A stretch of 55,370 nucleotides of DNA from Clostridiales bacterium. GTDB taxonomy: Bacteria; Bacillota; Clostridia; Saccharofermentanales; Saccharofermentanaceae. The notes under the pieces were generated by a model, which worked only from the letters and a program-made list of their open reading frames with translations, did no database searches and was not told the DNA's origin. The stretch spans positions 1 to 55,370 of the forward strand of contig JAGCXQ010000020.1 of NCBI GenBank assembly GCA_017961235.1, written 5' to 3'. This document shows, one piece after another, positions 45,725-53,722 of the stretch; the stretch's first letter is position 1, and the number at the start of each line of letters is the position of its first letter. The position numbers and the translations under genes are program-made.

Positions 45725-46056
45725 TTCCATTCCTGTTCACTATCTTGTACTCGGACGTTGGTGACGAAATAAGAGAGAAATGGCGTAAGAATGTGCTCGA
45801 GGATTCTCTCCGGGATCTGCGGGTATTCGCCGTTATCATCACGCTGGTCCTCTGCATTCTTGCCCTGGCTGTCGTCATTCTGGTCGTGGCAAAGATCCTT
45901 GAAAAGAAGAACGATTACGGTGATGAGGATGAGATGCATATGCAGGCGGATAGGGCAACCTTCAGCTCCATCAATGCCAAAATGTACTCGGATCTCGCCT
46001 CCGGTTCCACCAACTGTATGAAGCATTTCCGGTATGAGGATGTCACCAAGCGGTAA
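45721..46056 (+). CDS. Small membrane protein, partner of zinc-ribbon paralog B
   Basis: A 111-residue protein starting within the stop of paralog B (ATGA). A charged amphipathic N-terminus (about residues 11-35) precedes one transmembrane helix (about 36-60). The acidic tail has NDYGDEDEMH and ends with CMKHFRYEDVTKR, recalling the 57-residue protein after paralog A. The longer N-terminus is the main difference. It is convergent with galK, with 12 bases between them. No known family is recognised. Confidence 0.82.
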   Translation: MIPFLFTILYSDVGDEIREKWRKNVLEDSLRDLRVFAVIITLVLCILALAVVILVVAKILEKKNDYGDEDEMHMQADRATFSSINAKMYSDLASGSTNCMKHFRYEDVTKR

Positions 46057-46068
46057 AACGGTGTAGCA

Positions 46069-47364
46069 TCAGATGATCTGCACCGCGCCCTTCGGCCGGA
46101 TCCGTAAGATATGGCATGCTCCGGTGCCAAAAAGGCCCTCCAGCGAAGTGGTATATTCTATTACTTTTTCCTTCGGAACGAATGCCTGTATCGTCCCGGC
46201 AAAGCCACCTCCGTGGACACGGCATGCGCCATCGTTTCCGAGGATCCTTCTGCTCATCATAAGCGCGAGAGGAATCGCCTGCGATTGCGGAGTATTATTG
46301 CAATACAAGTTCTGAAGAAAACCGGCGGAGGACTCTCCGGATTCATTGACCAGAGCAAGGAAAGCCGGGACATCTCCGGCATCCAGCGCCTGCGCTTCCT
46401 TTCTCACGCGGGCATTGTCCGAGAAGAAATGCGCGCTTCGAAGGATCGCACGTTCACAGATCTCCGGATCTCTACGAAGCTTGCTGATCCTGGCATAAAA
46501 CTCCTTCTCATCCACCTCGGAAAGACGGTCTTTTCCGAAGAAACGAGCGACACTTTTCATCTCTCTCGGAATGGCGGAATACTCGTCCGAAAGATCTGCG
46601 TGGCTTCCGCCGGTATCTGTAATGATCAGTGCATATCCGGCCCTATCAAAATCAAATTGATGATTATCTATCTTTGGATCCTTCGAATATCCGAAATCGA
46701 TCTCTACCAGACCGCCCACAGAAGATGCCGTCTGATCCATCAGACCGCAGGCTTTTCCGAAATACCAGTTTTCGGCAAACCGTCCGATCTTTGCGATCTC
46801 GACAGGTCCCGTCTCTCCTTCATTATCACGGGTGTCGATGATTTTCCCAAGGAGAACTTCAAATGCTGCAGAGGAAGACAGTCCGCTTCCGGACAGAACA
46901 TTCGATGTGATATAAGCATCAAAACCGCTCACCTTCACTCCACGAGCGCCAAACTGTGCCACCACACCGCGGACCAGAGATGCTGTCGTGTTTTTCTCCT
47001 CCTCACGAGGCAGAAGATCGTCGGTATCGATACTGACCATCGGATACCCTTCCGAGTGTATACGGATCAGATGCTTTTCTCCGGAAGATACGACCGCGAC
47101 CGTATCCAGATCGACCGACGCTGCCAGTACGCAGCCTTTCTGATGATCCGTGTGATTCCCGCAGATCTCTGTCCTGCCGGGTGCCGAGAAGATGGAAACA
47201 TCACGATCCGGTTCTTCAGGAAAAGTTTCGGAAAACTTCTCAAGCGCATGGATATAGCGCTCTTTCTGCTTCTTCAGGATGTCTTCTCCTTCCCCATACA
47301 GTTCGGAGAAAACATCATCCAGTGCACATTCATTTATCTTCGTCAATATATCGCTGATCTTCAT
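46069..47364 (-). CDS. galK: Galactokinase
   Basis: A 431-residue GHMP kinase phosphorylating galactose to galactose-1-phosphate. The galactose signature is GRTEICGNHTDHQKG (about residues 64-78). The ATP loop is SGSGLSSSAAFE (about 158-169), and the third motif is VHGGGFAGTIQAF near the C-terminus. About 35 extra N-terminal residues precede the galactose motif compared with the shorter enterobacterial enzyme; this longer form is common in Clostridia. AAGGAGG precedes the ATG. It follows a phosphoesterase gene by 16 bases and is probably cotranscribed with it. No galT or galE is nearby. Confidence 0.94.
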   Translation of the reverse strand: MKISDILTKINECALDDVFSELYGEGEDILKKQKERYIHALEKFSETFPEEPDRDVSIFSAPGRTEICGNHTDHQKGCVLAASVDLDTVAVVSSGEKHLIRIHSEGYPMVSIDTDDLLPREEEKNTTASLVRGVVAQFGARGVKVSGFDAYITSNVLSGSGLSSSAAFEVLLGKIIDTRDNEGETGPVEIAKIGRFAENWYFGKACGLMDQTASSVGGLVEIDFGYSKDPKIDNHQFDFDRAGYALIITDTGGSHADLSDEYSAIPREMKSVARFFGKDRLSEVDEKEFYARISKLRRDPEICERAILRSAHFFSDNARVRKEAQALDAGDVPAFLALVNESGESSAGFLQNLYCNNTPQSQAIPLALMMSRRILGNDGACRVHGGGFAGTIQAFVPKEKVIEYTTSLEGLFGTGACHILRIRPKGAVQII

Positions 47365-47380
47365 GGAGAAACCTCCTTTT

Positions 47381-48118
47381 TTATCTTGAATATATGCCGG
47401 TCCTTATTTCTTTCGCATATGCTTCCGCCATGGGAAGTCCTTCTGCCGCAAGTGCGATCTGCGCCTCTCTCTCATTATCGTACGGAACAGACAGAATTGT
47501 AAAGGAGATCGGTGATTTTTCCTCGCTTCCCAGGTCTCCTTCCACCAGGAGCGCATGTGCGCGCGGTACACCGATACTATTTCCCACACTGCCGGTATTT
47601 ACCGCGTACCCGTCATGGAGAGATCTCACATATGGGCGGTGGCTGTCTGCACAGATGATGCTGTCATATTTCGTTTTCTTATCGGATGAATAAAAACCCT
47701 GCGAGATCCTCTCATCCGGATCATAGCCCTGATAGAGCTGATCGATCGGGCGTCCATGGATCAGACGGATCCGGATACCGCTGATAAGGATCTCATCTTC
47801 CAGAGGAAGAGAGTAGAGCCAGTTGATGCGATCTTCACCCAGCTGTTCATAGAAATACCGGTTCATCGCTGCATAAGTATCCTCCGGATCCTCTCTATGG
47901 AAATAGCCGAAACATACCCAGTCGTCCCAGTTGCCTTTCAGGAAGTGATCGCAGTGTTCTTTTACCCAGTCACAGGTCTTATCGTTGGAAGGTCCTTTTC
48001 CGACCGCATCCCCCAGAAACCACACCATATCCGGAGCGATCTTACGGATATGCTCCTCCATCGCCTTGGTTGCGACGATATTTCCATGTAGGTCTCCCAG
48101 AAAAACAATACAGCTCAT
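47381..48118 (-). CDS. Calcineurin-like metallophosphoesterase
   Basis: A 245-residue phosphoesterase. The metal-binding blocks are present in order: GDLHGN (residues 8-13), FLGDAVGKGPSN (about 35-46), KGNWDD (about 60-65, with Asn in the family position) and LIHGRP (about 118-123). Proteins of this size class include YfcE-like and protein-phosphatase-like members; the substrate is not predictable. GGGAGGATC precedes the ATG. It is the first gene before galK and is separated from the CapD-like gene by a terminator. Confidence 0.88.
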   Translation of the reverse strand: MSCIVFLGDLHGNIVATKAMEEHIRKIAPDMVWFLGDAVGKGPSNDKTCDWVKEHCDHFLKGNWDDWVCFGYFHREDPEDTYAAMNRYFYEQLGEDRINWLYSLPLEDEILISGIRIRLIHGRPIDQLYQGYDPDERISQGFYSSDKKTKYDSIICADSHRPYVRSLHDGYAVNTGSVGNSIGVPRAHALLVEGDLGSEEKSPISFTILSVPYDNEREAQIALAAEGLPMAEAYAKEIRTGIYSR

Positions 48119-48147
48119 AATCGATCCTCCCTACTCATGATAATACA

Positions 48148-48175
48148 AAAGACCTGCTCTTGCGAGCAGGTCTTT
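48148..48175. terminator. Terminator downstream of the CapD/WbpM-like gene
   Basis: AAAGACCTGCTC (48148-48159) pairs perfectly with GAGCAGGTCTTT (48164-48175) around a four-base loop. It lies after the minus-strand CapD/WbpM-like gene and before the phosphoesterase gene. Confidence 0.8.
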
Positions 48176-48213
48176 CAAGTTTTTCGCGTGCTTTTCGGGC
48201 TTTCCGATCAGAA

Positions 48214-50112
48214 TTACAGGGAACCCGGCTTATACGTCGGAACGATCTCCTGGACGTATTTCTTGATGTTCTCATCGTCTTCCTGGCTATCCAGGTCGAG
48301 CTCCTCGATTTTCTTTCTGAGCCACTCATCGTCCATCTCGATCGGCTGTCCGATAAAGATAAGCTTATTATCTGTCGTCTGCATACCTTCTTCGTTCATG
48401 AGCTTCTCTTCGTAGAGTTTCTCACCCGGACGAAGACCGGTATATACGATCTTGATATCGACATCCGGAGTCAGACCGGAAAGCTTGATGAGGTTTCTGG
48501 CCATATCGTCGATCTTGACCGGATCACCCATGTCGAGGACGAAGATCTCACCGCCCTTGGCATACTGGGAAGCCTGAAGTACCAGAGATACCGCCTCCGG
48601 AATCGTCATGAAGTAACGGATGATGTCCTTATGTGTAACCGTGACCGGACCGCCTTCTTCGATCTGCTTTCTGAAGAGCGGGATAACGGAACCGTTCGAG
48701 CCGAGAACGTTACCGAAACGGACTGCGACGAACTTCGTATTTGTCTCCTGGCGGTTCATCATCTGGATGACCATCTCACAGATACGCTTGGAAGCACCCA
48801 TCAGGTTCGTCGGGTTAACGGCCTTATCGGTAGAGATGAGTACAAAGGTCTCAACGCCGGCCTTGGCAGCAGCTACAGCTGTCTTATATGTACCCATGAC
48901 GTTGTTCTTGATGGCTTCGTTCGGGCTGTCTTCCATGAGCGGTACATGCTTATGCGCAGCTGCGTGGAATACGATGTTCGGCTTATACTTCTGCATTACG
49001 CTCTCGATACGGTGTGTGTTACGTACCGAACCGATCAGGGTAACGAGATTCAGCTTGTTGTGATACTTACGTACCAGTTCCTGCTGGATGTCGTAAGCAC
49101 CGTTCTCATAGATATCGAAGATGATCAGCTGCTTCGGCTGATGGGCTGCGATCTGACGGCAAAGCTCGGAACCGATGGATCCGCCGCCGCCGGTAACCAG
49201 GATCGTCTTGCCCTGGAGCATCGCGAATACTTCGTCGTTATTGATCTCGATCGGGTCTCTGCCCAGAAGGTCAGTAAGCTCAACATCCTTCAGACGGTTT
49301 ACACTGACTTCACCATTGGCGAGCTGATAAACACCCGGAAGGACACGAACCTTCGCACCGGTTTCCTTACAGATGCTCAGGATGTTCTTTCTGTCTCTCG
49401 GAGAAGCTGTCGGCATTGCGAAAATGATGGAACCGATGTTATACTCAGCCGCCTTCTCAACAATCGCATCACGGCCGCCGACGATCGGAATACCATAGAG
49501 TTCTCTTCCGATCTTTCCCGGGTTATCATCGATGATACATACCGGTCTCTGGTTCTGGTGCGTATCGCTCTTCAGCTCACGGATCAGGATGCTTCCTGCA
49601 GAACCACCGCCGATGATCATTACATTTTCCAGTTTACCTGTCTTATATTCGAAGCTCTTGCTGTACTGGTTACGCAGGTAACGGACCAGTCTATACGAGA
49701 ACCGGACGACCACATGCAGAACGAAAGCGATGAAAACACCGAAGAAATAGAAGGATCTCGGCTCATCGATCTTCAGGATATACTTGGTTGCCACATAGCA
49801 AAGTGTGATCACGGCATAGGCTTTCACCATCGTGAAGGTCTCATCGATACTGACATACGTCCAGATGCTGTGATACAGCTTAAACACAAGGAATACTGCT
49901 ATCGTAATGGCACACCAGATCGGTATGATACGAAGATATGTCTTAAAGTAATCCTCCGGAATGCTCCGGAATCTCATATCAAAGCGGAGCCACAGCGCGG
50001 CAAAAAAGGAAAACACTACTACCAGAATGTCCGCAATAACAACAACGATGGAGTGGGTGACCCACTGCATGTCTATCTTTTTCTTCGTTTTATCAGGTTT
50101 ATTCTTCTCCAT
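48214..50112 (-). CDS. Membrane-bound UDP-sugar 4,6-dehydratase (CapD/WbpM/PglF family)
   Basis: A 632-residue enzyme of the large 4,6-dehydratase class used in capsule, O-antigen or glycoprotein sugar synthesis (for example to UDP-4-keto-6-deoxy-GlcNAc). Four N-terminal helices lie at about residues 20-140. A first Rossmann motif MIIGGGSAGS (about 166) begins a regulatory-type domain. The catalytic SDR domain begins with LVTGGGGSIGSELCRQ (about 300). STDKAVNPTNLMGASKR carries the Met in place of the usual catalytic Tyr, plus Lys, which is normal for this class. It may act on the UDP-GlcNAc made by GlmU. It stands alone with its own promoter. Confidence 0.93.
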   Translation of the reverse strand: MEKNKPDKTKKKIDMQWVTHSIVVVIADILVVVFSFFAALWLRFDMRFRSIPEDYFKTYLRIIPIWCAITIAVFLVFKLYHSIWTYVSIDETFTMVKAYAVITLCYVATKYILKIDEPRSFYFFGVFIAFVLHVVVRFSYRLVRYLRNQYSKSFEYKTGKLENVMIIGGGSAGSILIRELKSDTHQNQRPVCIIDDNPGKIGRELYGIPIVGGRDAIVEKAAEYNIGSIIFAMPTASPRDRKNILSICKETGAKVRVLPGVYQLANGEVSVNRLKDVELTDLLGRDPIEINNDEVFAMLQGKTILVTGGGGSIGSELCRQIAAHQPKQLIIFDIYENGAYDIQQELVRKYHNKLNLVTLIGSVRNTHRIESVMQKYKPNIVFHAAAHKHVPLMEDSPNEAIKNNVMGTYKTAVAAAKAGVETFVLISTDKAVNPTNLMGASKRICEMVIQMMNRQETNTKFVAVRFGNVLGSNGSVIPLFRKQIEEGGPVTVTHKDIIRYFMTIPEAVSLVLQASQYAKGGEIFVLDMGDPVKIDDMARNLIKLSGLTPDVDIKIVYTGLRPGEKLYEEKLMNEEGMQTTDNKLIFIGQPIEMDDEWLRKKIEELDLDSQEDDENIKKYVQEIVPTYKPGSL

Positions 50113-50188
50113 TTATTCCCTCAAACACCGTAAGAAGCATTAAATACATATTAAACAAATAATACCATAAATCTAATATGCTTTCGAG

Positions 50189-50217
50189 ATATTAATATAC
50201 ATTCCGATATGTGTCAA
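50189..50217 (-). promoter_or_regulatory. Promoter of the CapD/WbpM-like gene (TTGACA-N17-TAATAT)
   Basis: On the minus strand TTGACA (complement of 50212-50217), a 17-base spacer and TAATAT (complement of 50189-50194). A second TTGACA lies 14 bases further upstream, giving a direct repeat that could be an alternative -35 box or a regulator site. Confidence 0.65.
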
Positions 50218-50262
50218 CACATAAATGTCAATTATCAAATTTCCTCGCGAAATAGTGTTCGT

Positions 50263-52221
50263 CTAAGGGTTCAGATCGCATGGAGCCCTTCCGTAAAGTG
50301 TGTCTCCTCTGAAGCAGGAAAGAATGGCCTCTTCGAGATTCGGCGGATACGCACTTCCCGCCCCGGCTTCAGGGGGTACGTCTTTCAAGTCGGAAGAACA
50401 GTAAGAAAGGATCACCGCATCCGCTTCCGGGAATCTTTCCCCATCATATGGGAGCTGGCAGGAGATCACGATCACTGTCTTTCCTTCATCGTGTCTCGCC
50501 TTTATGATCCTGTCAAAAACGCCTGTAGAAAAACCGGCATCTTTTTTCGGATCCAGACAGGATCTGCTATAGACACGGGAGACGAGGATCACATTCTCCA
50601 CCCGCGAGGCCGCATCGAGGCACTCCTTCTCGTTCTCTTTCGTACTGACCATCAGTGTGATGTTTTCCTCCGGAAGTTTCTCCTTCGCCAGTTTCCCATA
50701 GCCGATCCGGCTCTCTGCACTTCCGGAAAACAGGATCAGTGTCTCCTTTCCGGATCTGGAAGAAAGCGGATACGCGCTGTTTTCATTTTTCAGAAGTGTC
50801 AGTGCCTGACGGGCGGTCTCGTGTGACTTTTCTCTGTGTTCCGCACACCCTACGATCTCTTTTGCAGCGGAGATCTTTTCGTCAGATACGGCAAAATCAC
50901 TTTCCTCCAGTATGCCGTGCTTTTCTTTCAGTATCAGGATCCTAAGAACAGAGTCATTGATCTCTTCTTCCTTGATGCGTCCGTCCTTTACCATCTCCAC
51001 GACCATCGCCACAGCACCGTCGGTCTTCTTGAAAGTGCTGTCGTTCCATACTCCCGGAAGAAGTAACATGTCTGCTCCGGCGTTGATCGTCATGCAAAGA
51101 ACATCTTCGAACCGGAAGTTCTCAGAGATGGCGGCCATCTCCAGAGAGTCAGTAACGATCACGCCGTGAAAACCCATGTCCTCACGAAGTATGTCCGTCA
51201 GGATCGTCCTGCTCAATGTCGCCGGAAGATACACCTCTTTTCCGGAAGAAGTCATATATGTCTCTTTCTCGATCAGGGGGTACTGGATATGCGCTGTCAT
51301 GATCATCTCTGCCCCGTTTCCGATGGCGGCGTCATAAGGGATAAGCTCGAAGTTTTTCAGTTCCTCGTACGTCTTGTCGATCCGAGGGAAACCAGTATGG
51401 CTGTCCGTACTTGTATCACCATGTCCCGGGAAGTGCTTCAGTGTCGATATCACGTTTCCATCAGAAAGCCCCTCGATGTAGGCTATTCCGAAGCTTGCGA
51501 CCACCTCCGGGTCATCGGAAAAAGAACGTACTCCGATCACGGGATTATTCGGATCATTATTCACATCGAGCACCGGTGCAAAGTCTGTATTGATCCCAAG
51601 AGTCCTCAGCTCTTCGGCATAGATCGAAGCCATCTCCTTCGCATTTTCCGGATCTCCGGTCGCTGCAAGCGCCATATTCCCGACACCACATGTGCCGTAG
51701 TGGACTCTTGTGATCAGCCCTCCCTCCTGATCTGTAGAGATCAGAAGCGGGATACTGCTTCCTCTCTGATTCGAGGTCTGAAGATCACTGACCAGACGAA
51801 GCGTCTGCTCTGCATCTGAGAAGTTCCCCGTGCCAAGCATCACCCCTCCGAAGTGATTGTCGGAAAGGCATGTTCTAATATCGTCGGTCAATTCAGTTCC
51901 GCTAAAAGAAGCGATCATCATCTGGCCGGCTTTCTCCTCGAGCGTCATACGCTGAAGGATCTCATATGCTTTCTCTTCCAGTGCTTTTTCCGAGGAAATA
52001 GTCTGCTCTGAGGAAGACTCTGAAGATAGGACCAGCGGATCCGTTTCTGACGATGTGATCTCCGTATATGTTTCTGAGGTCCGGCTTACTGACTCCACCT
52101 CGGATGATACCTGCGATTCAGTATCTTTTTTCTTTTCCGAGCAGCCTGAAATCATCCCAAGAATCACTCCTAAACTAAGGATCACAGCCTGAATCTGTTT
52201 TTTTCGCTTGTTCGTGTTCAT
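50263..52221 (-). CDS. Lipoprotein GH3 beta-N-acetylhexosaminidase (NagZ-like)
   Basis: A 652-residue exported lipoprotein. The lipobox MISGC puts the lipidated Cys at about residue 27, followed by a Ser/Thr/Glu linker (to about 85). The GH3 catalytic domain (about 85-430) has KHFPGHGDTSTDSH (near 262-275), the His-Asp loop typical of NagZ-type enzymes, and VIVTDSLEM (near 355) with the nucleophile Asp. A C-terminal GH3 domain (about 450-650) follows, as in Bacillus NagZ (YbbD). It probably releases GlcNAc from peptidoglycan fragments outside the cell. It has its own promoter region, divergent from the next gene. Confidence 0.92.
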   Translation of the reverse strand: MNTNKRKKQIQAVILSLGVILGMISGCSEKKKDTESQVSSEVESVSRTSETYTEITSSETDPLVLSSESSSEQTISSEKALEEKAYEILQRMTLEEKAGQMMIASFSGTELTDDIRTCLSDNHFGGVMLGTGNFSDAEQTLRLVSDLQTSNQRGSSIPLLISTDQEGGLITRVHYGTCGVGNMALAATGDPENAKEMASIYAEELRTLGINTDFAPVLDVNNDPNNPVIGVRSFSDDPEVVASFGIAYIEGLSDGNVISTLKHFPGHGDTSTDSHTGFPRIDKTYEELKNFELIPYDAAIGNGAEMIMTAHIQYPLIEKETYMTSSGKEVYLPATLSRTILTDILREDMGFHGVIVTDSLEMAAISENFRFEDVLCMTINAGADMLLLPGVWNDSTFKKTDGAVAMVVEMVKDGRIKEEEINDSVLRILILKEKHGILEESDFAVSDEKISAAKEIVGCAEHREKSHETARQALTLLKNENSAYPLSSRSGKETLILFSGSAESRIGYGKLAKEKLPEENITLMVSTKENEKECLDAASRVENVILVSRVYSRSCLDPKKDAGFSTGVFDRIIKARHDEGKTVIVISCQLPYDGERFPEADAVILSYCSSDLKDVPPEAGAGSAYPPNLEEAILSCFRGDTLYGRAPCDLNP

Positions 52222-52245
52222 AACAAATACTTCTACATAGTTTTC

Positions 52246-52254
52246 TGCTATAAT
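52246..52254 (+). promoter_or_regulatory. Extended -10 promoter of the cyclic-nucleotide-binding gene
   Basis: TGCTATAAT combines the TGn extension with a perfect TATAAT (52249-52254); no good -35 box is visible. Transcription would start near 52261, leaving an 85-base leader. Confidence 0.6.
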
Positions 52255-52345
52255 TAAACAATAAAATATCTGACGTCGATAATCAATCAGACAGTACAGA
52301 TCCTATGCATAAGTTCATTTGCTATACGGGGAGGGAGACAGCAAT

Positions 52346-53251
52346 ATGAGTATGGTTCAGCACGAGTATAAAAAAGGCGAAGTTATCATCAAAGAGGGAG
52401 ACAGCGGTAAGAGTTTCTTCTTCCTTTTGGAAGGTGGCGCCAGTGTTTATGGTGGTTTCGGAAAGAATAACCAGATCAAGATCGCCGATCTGGAAGCCGG
52501 AGAGTTTTTCGGTGAGATGGCGATCCTTGAAGCGTATCCCAGAAGCGCTACTGTAGTTGCCAAGGGCAATACCCGGGTAGTTGAGATCCCCGGAAACGAG
52601 ATGAACGAATTCTTCAATGAGAATCCCGACATGATCCTTGAGCTGATGAGACACCTCGGAAACAGGATCCAGGTCATGACAAGCGACTATGCTGAATCAA
52701 AAGCTCTTCTCCGTGAGCTTCGCGGTTCAGAAAACGAGAATACGAAGAAATCTCTTTTCTCCAAGATCAAGAAGCACATCGATGTATATCAGACGAACAA
52801 GAATAAAGTGATCGAGACAACCAAGTCTTTCGATGTGAAGTTCGACTATTTCGCGGCTAATGGCGCCGACTATACCAAGGAATTCAGAAAAGGCGGGATC
52901 ATCTGCAACAAAGGCGATGCAAGCAACTGCATGTATGTACTGCTCTCCGGTGAAGTCGGCATTTACGACAACTATAAAAAACCGAATGAAGAGAAGCTCT
53001 CTACTCTGGACGCCATCTCGTTCTTTGGTGAGATGGGCCTGTTCACTGAAGATCCCAGAACTGCTTCTGCAGTAGCTGAGACAGATAACACAAAAGTCGA
53101 GATGATCGATCAGAACGATATCATGGACACATACAAGTCCAACCCGGAAAAGATCGAAATGGTCCTCCGCCACATGTCTTACCGCTTAAGAAGACTTACC
53201 TCTGATTTCTTAAACGCTTGTAAGGAGATCACCGAAAACTACAACAGCTGA
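52346..53251 (+). CDS. Protein with two cyclic-nucleotide-binding domains
   Basis: A 301-residue cytosolic protein made of two CNB (Crp-like effector) domains and nothing else recognisable. Domain 1 (about residues 5-120) has the phosphate-binding cassette FFGEMAILEAYPRSATVV. Domain 2 (about 170-285) has FFGEMGLFTEDPRTASAV. Both keep Gly-Glu and Arg-Thr/Ser-Ala, so ligand binding is plausible. A charged Lys-rich helix links them. There is no DNA-binding domain, so it is not a Crp/Fnr regulator. GGGAGGGAG lies before the ATG. The output is unknown. Confidence 0.88.
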   Translation: MSMVQHEYKKGEVIIKEGDSGKSFFFLLEGGASVYGGFGKNNQIKIADLEAGEFFGEMAILEAYPRSATVVAKGNTRVVEIPGNEMNEFFNENPDMILELMRHLGNRIQVMTSDYAESKALLRELRGSENENTKKSLFSKIKKHIDVYQTNKNKVIETTKSFDVKFDYFAANGADYTKEFRKGGIICNKGDASNCMYVLLSGEVGIYDNYKKPNEEKLSTLDAISFFGEMGLFTEDPRTASAVAETDNTKVEMIDQNDIMDTYKSNPEKIEMVLRHMSYRLRRLTSDFLNACKEITENYNS

Positions 53252-53300
53252 TTAGATTTCTCCTCAGCCGTCTGTGAAATCCGTTTCCAGTAAAGATCGA

Positions 53301-53339
53301 AAAGAAGACCCGGACACTACTGCCCGGGTCTTCTCTTTA
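53301..53339 (+). terminator. Terminator of the cyclic-nucleotide-binding gene
   Basis: GAAGACCCGG (53304-53313) pairs with CCGGGTCTTC (53324-53333), followed by TCTTT. Confidence 0.8.
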
Positions 53340-53374
53340 GAGGGGGTATATTATGAGTTTTGAGAGCTGCTTCT

Positions 53375-53575
53375 TTACTTGACTGATGTATCGTTTTTCT
53401 CAATCAGTCTTTTATTCAGGCAGACCATGATGGCGGCAAATACACTGGCAATTCCGAAAAAGATAACAGAAATCTGCAGTTTTTCAAGATTAAAAGCAAT
53501 TGCCGATATAGCCAGACATGCTGCAAATATAACAAATACGATCTTGAGAAGAATTTTGACTGTATGCTTTTTCAC
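53375..53575 (-). CDS. Small two-helix membrane protein
   Basis: A 66-residue hydrophobic protein with a basic start (VKKHTVKILLK) and two helices (about residues 8-28 and 33-53), ending in a charged tail. The start codon is GTG at 53575, with GGAGG about nine bases upstream, which supports translation. No family is recognised. It lies between a terminator and the XRE-GyrI regulator gene in the same orientation, about 150 bases downstream of it, and could be in its transcript. Confidence 0.65.
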   Translation of the reverse strand: MKKHTVKILLKIVFVIFAACLAISAIAFNLEKLQISVIFFGIASVFAAIMVCLNKRLIEKNDTSVK

Positions 53576-53722
53576 TGACCTGCCTCCATGCCGTTCCCTG
53601 TTTTATGACTCCATCTTACCCTTGAAAAGTAAAGGCATCGTCAAATGAAGTTAAAGAAAGGTTAAAGATTGATCAGAGGCATCCGTCTTTGATAAGACAG
53701 TCGGACACTCTCACGTCCGGTT

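Larger units (their letters stand above)
628..51988. repeat. Dispersed over-represented nonamer AAAAGCACT / AGTGCTTTT (20 exact copies)
   Basis: As AAAAGCACT on the plus strand, starts at 1168, 6202, 10091, 14715, 17716, 18979, 27599, 29981 and 32120. As AGTGCTTTT, starts at 628, 13595, 18459, 19694, 27192, 28778, 29736, 33054, 40158, 44410 and 51980. Variants sharing the AAAAGCAC core: with final C at 3063, 18652, 22271, 22419, 27000, 39578 and 42345; with final G at 48187, 50916 and 54543; with final A at 45193. Counts were made by eye. Confidence 0.85.

Noticed and set aside
46111..47502. A 463-codon open frame on the plus strand
   Set aside because: Antisense to galK, and shows no recognisable domain.
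48160..50133. A 657-codon open frame on the plus strand
   Set aside because: It is fully antisense to the CapD/WbpM-like gene, whose motifs are unmistakable. The long antisense frame arises from the codon usage of the real gene.
628..51988. The AAAAGCACT word as a Chi or KOPS-type polar signal
   Set aside because: Copies occur in both orientations in nearly equal number along one segment, whereas Chi and KOPS follow replication direction.
628..51988. The AAAAGCACT word as an effect of favoured codons
   Set aside because: It is read in three frames, occurs between genes, and uses AAA, AGT and TTT codons that appear less favoured than AAG and TTC in the surrounding genes. A formal test is still required.
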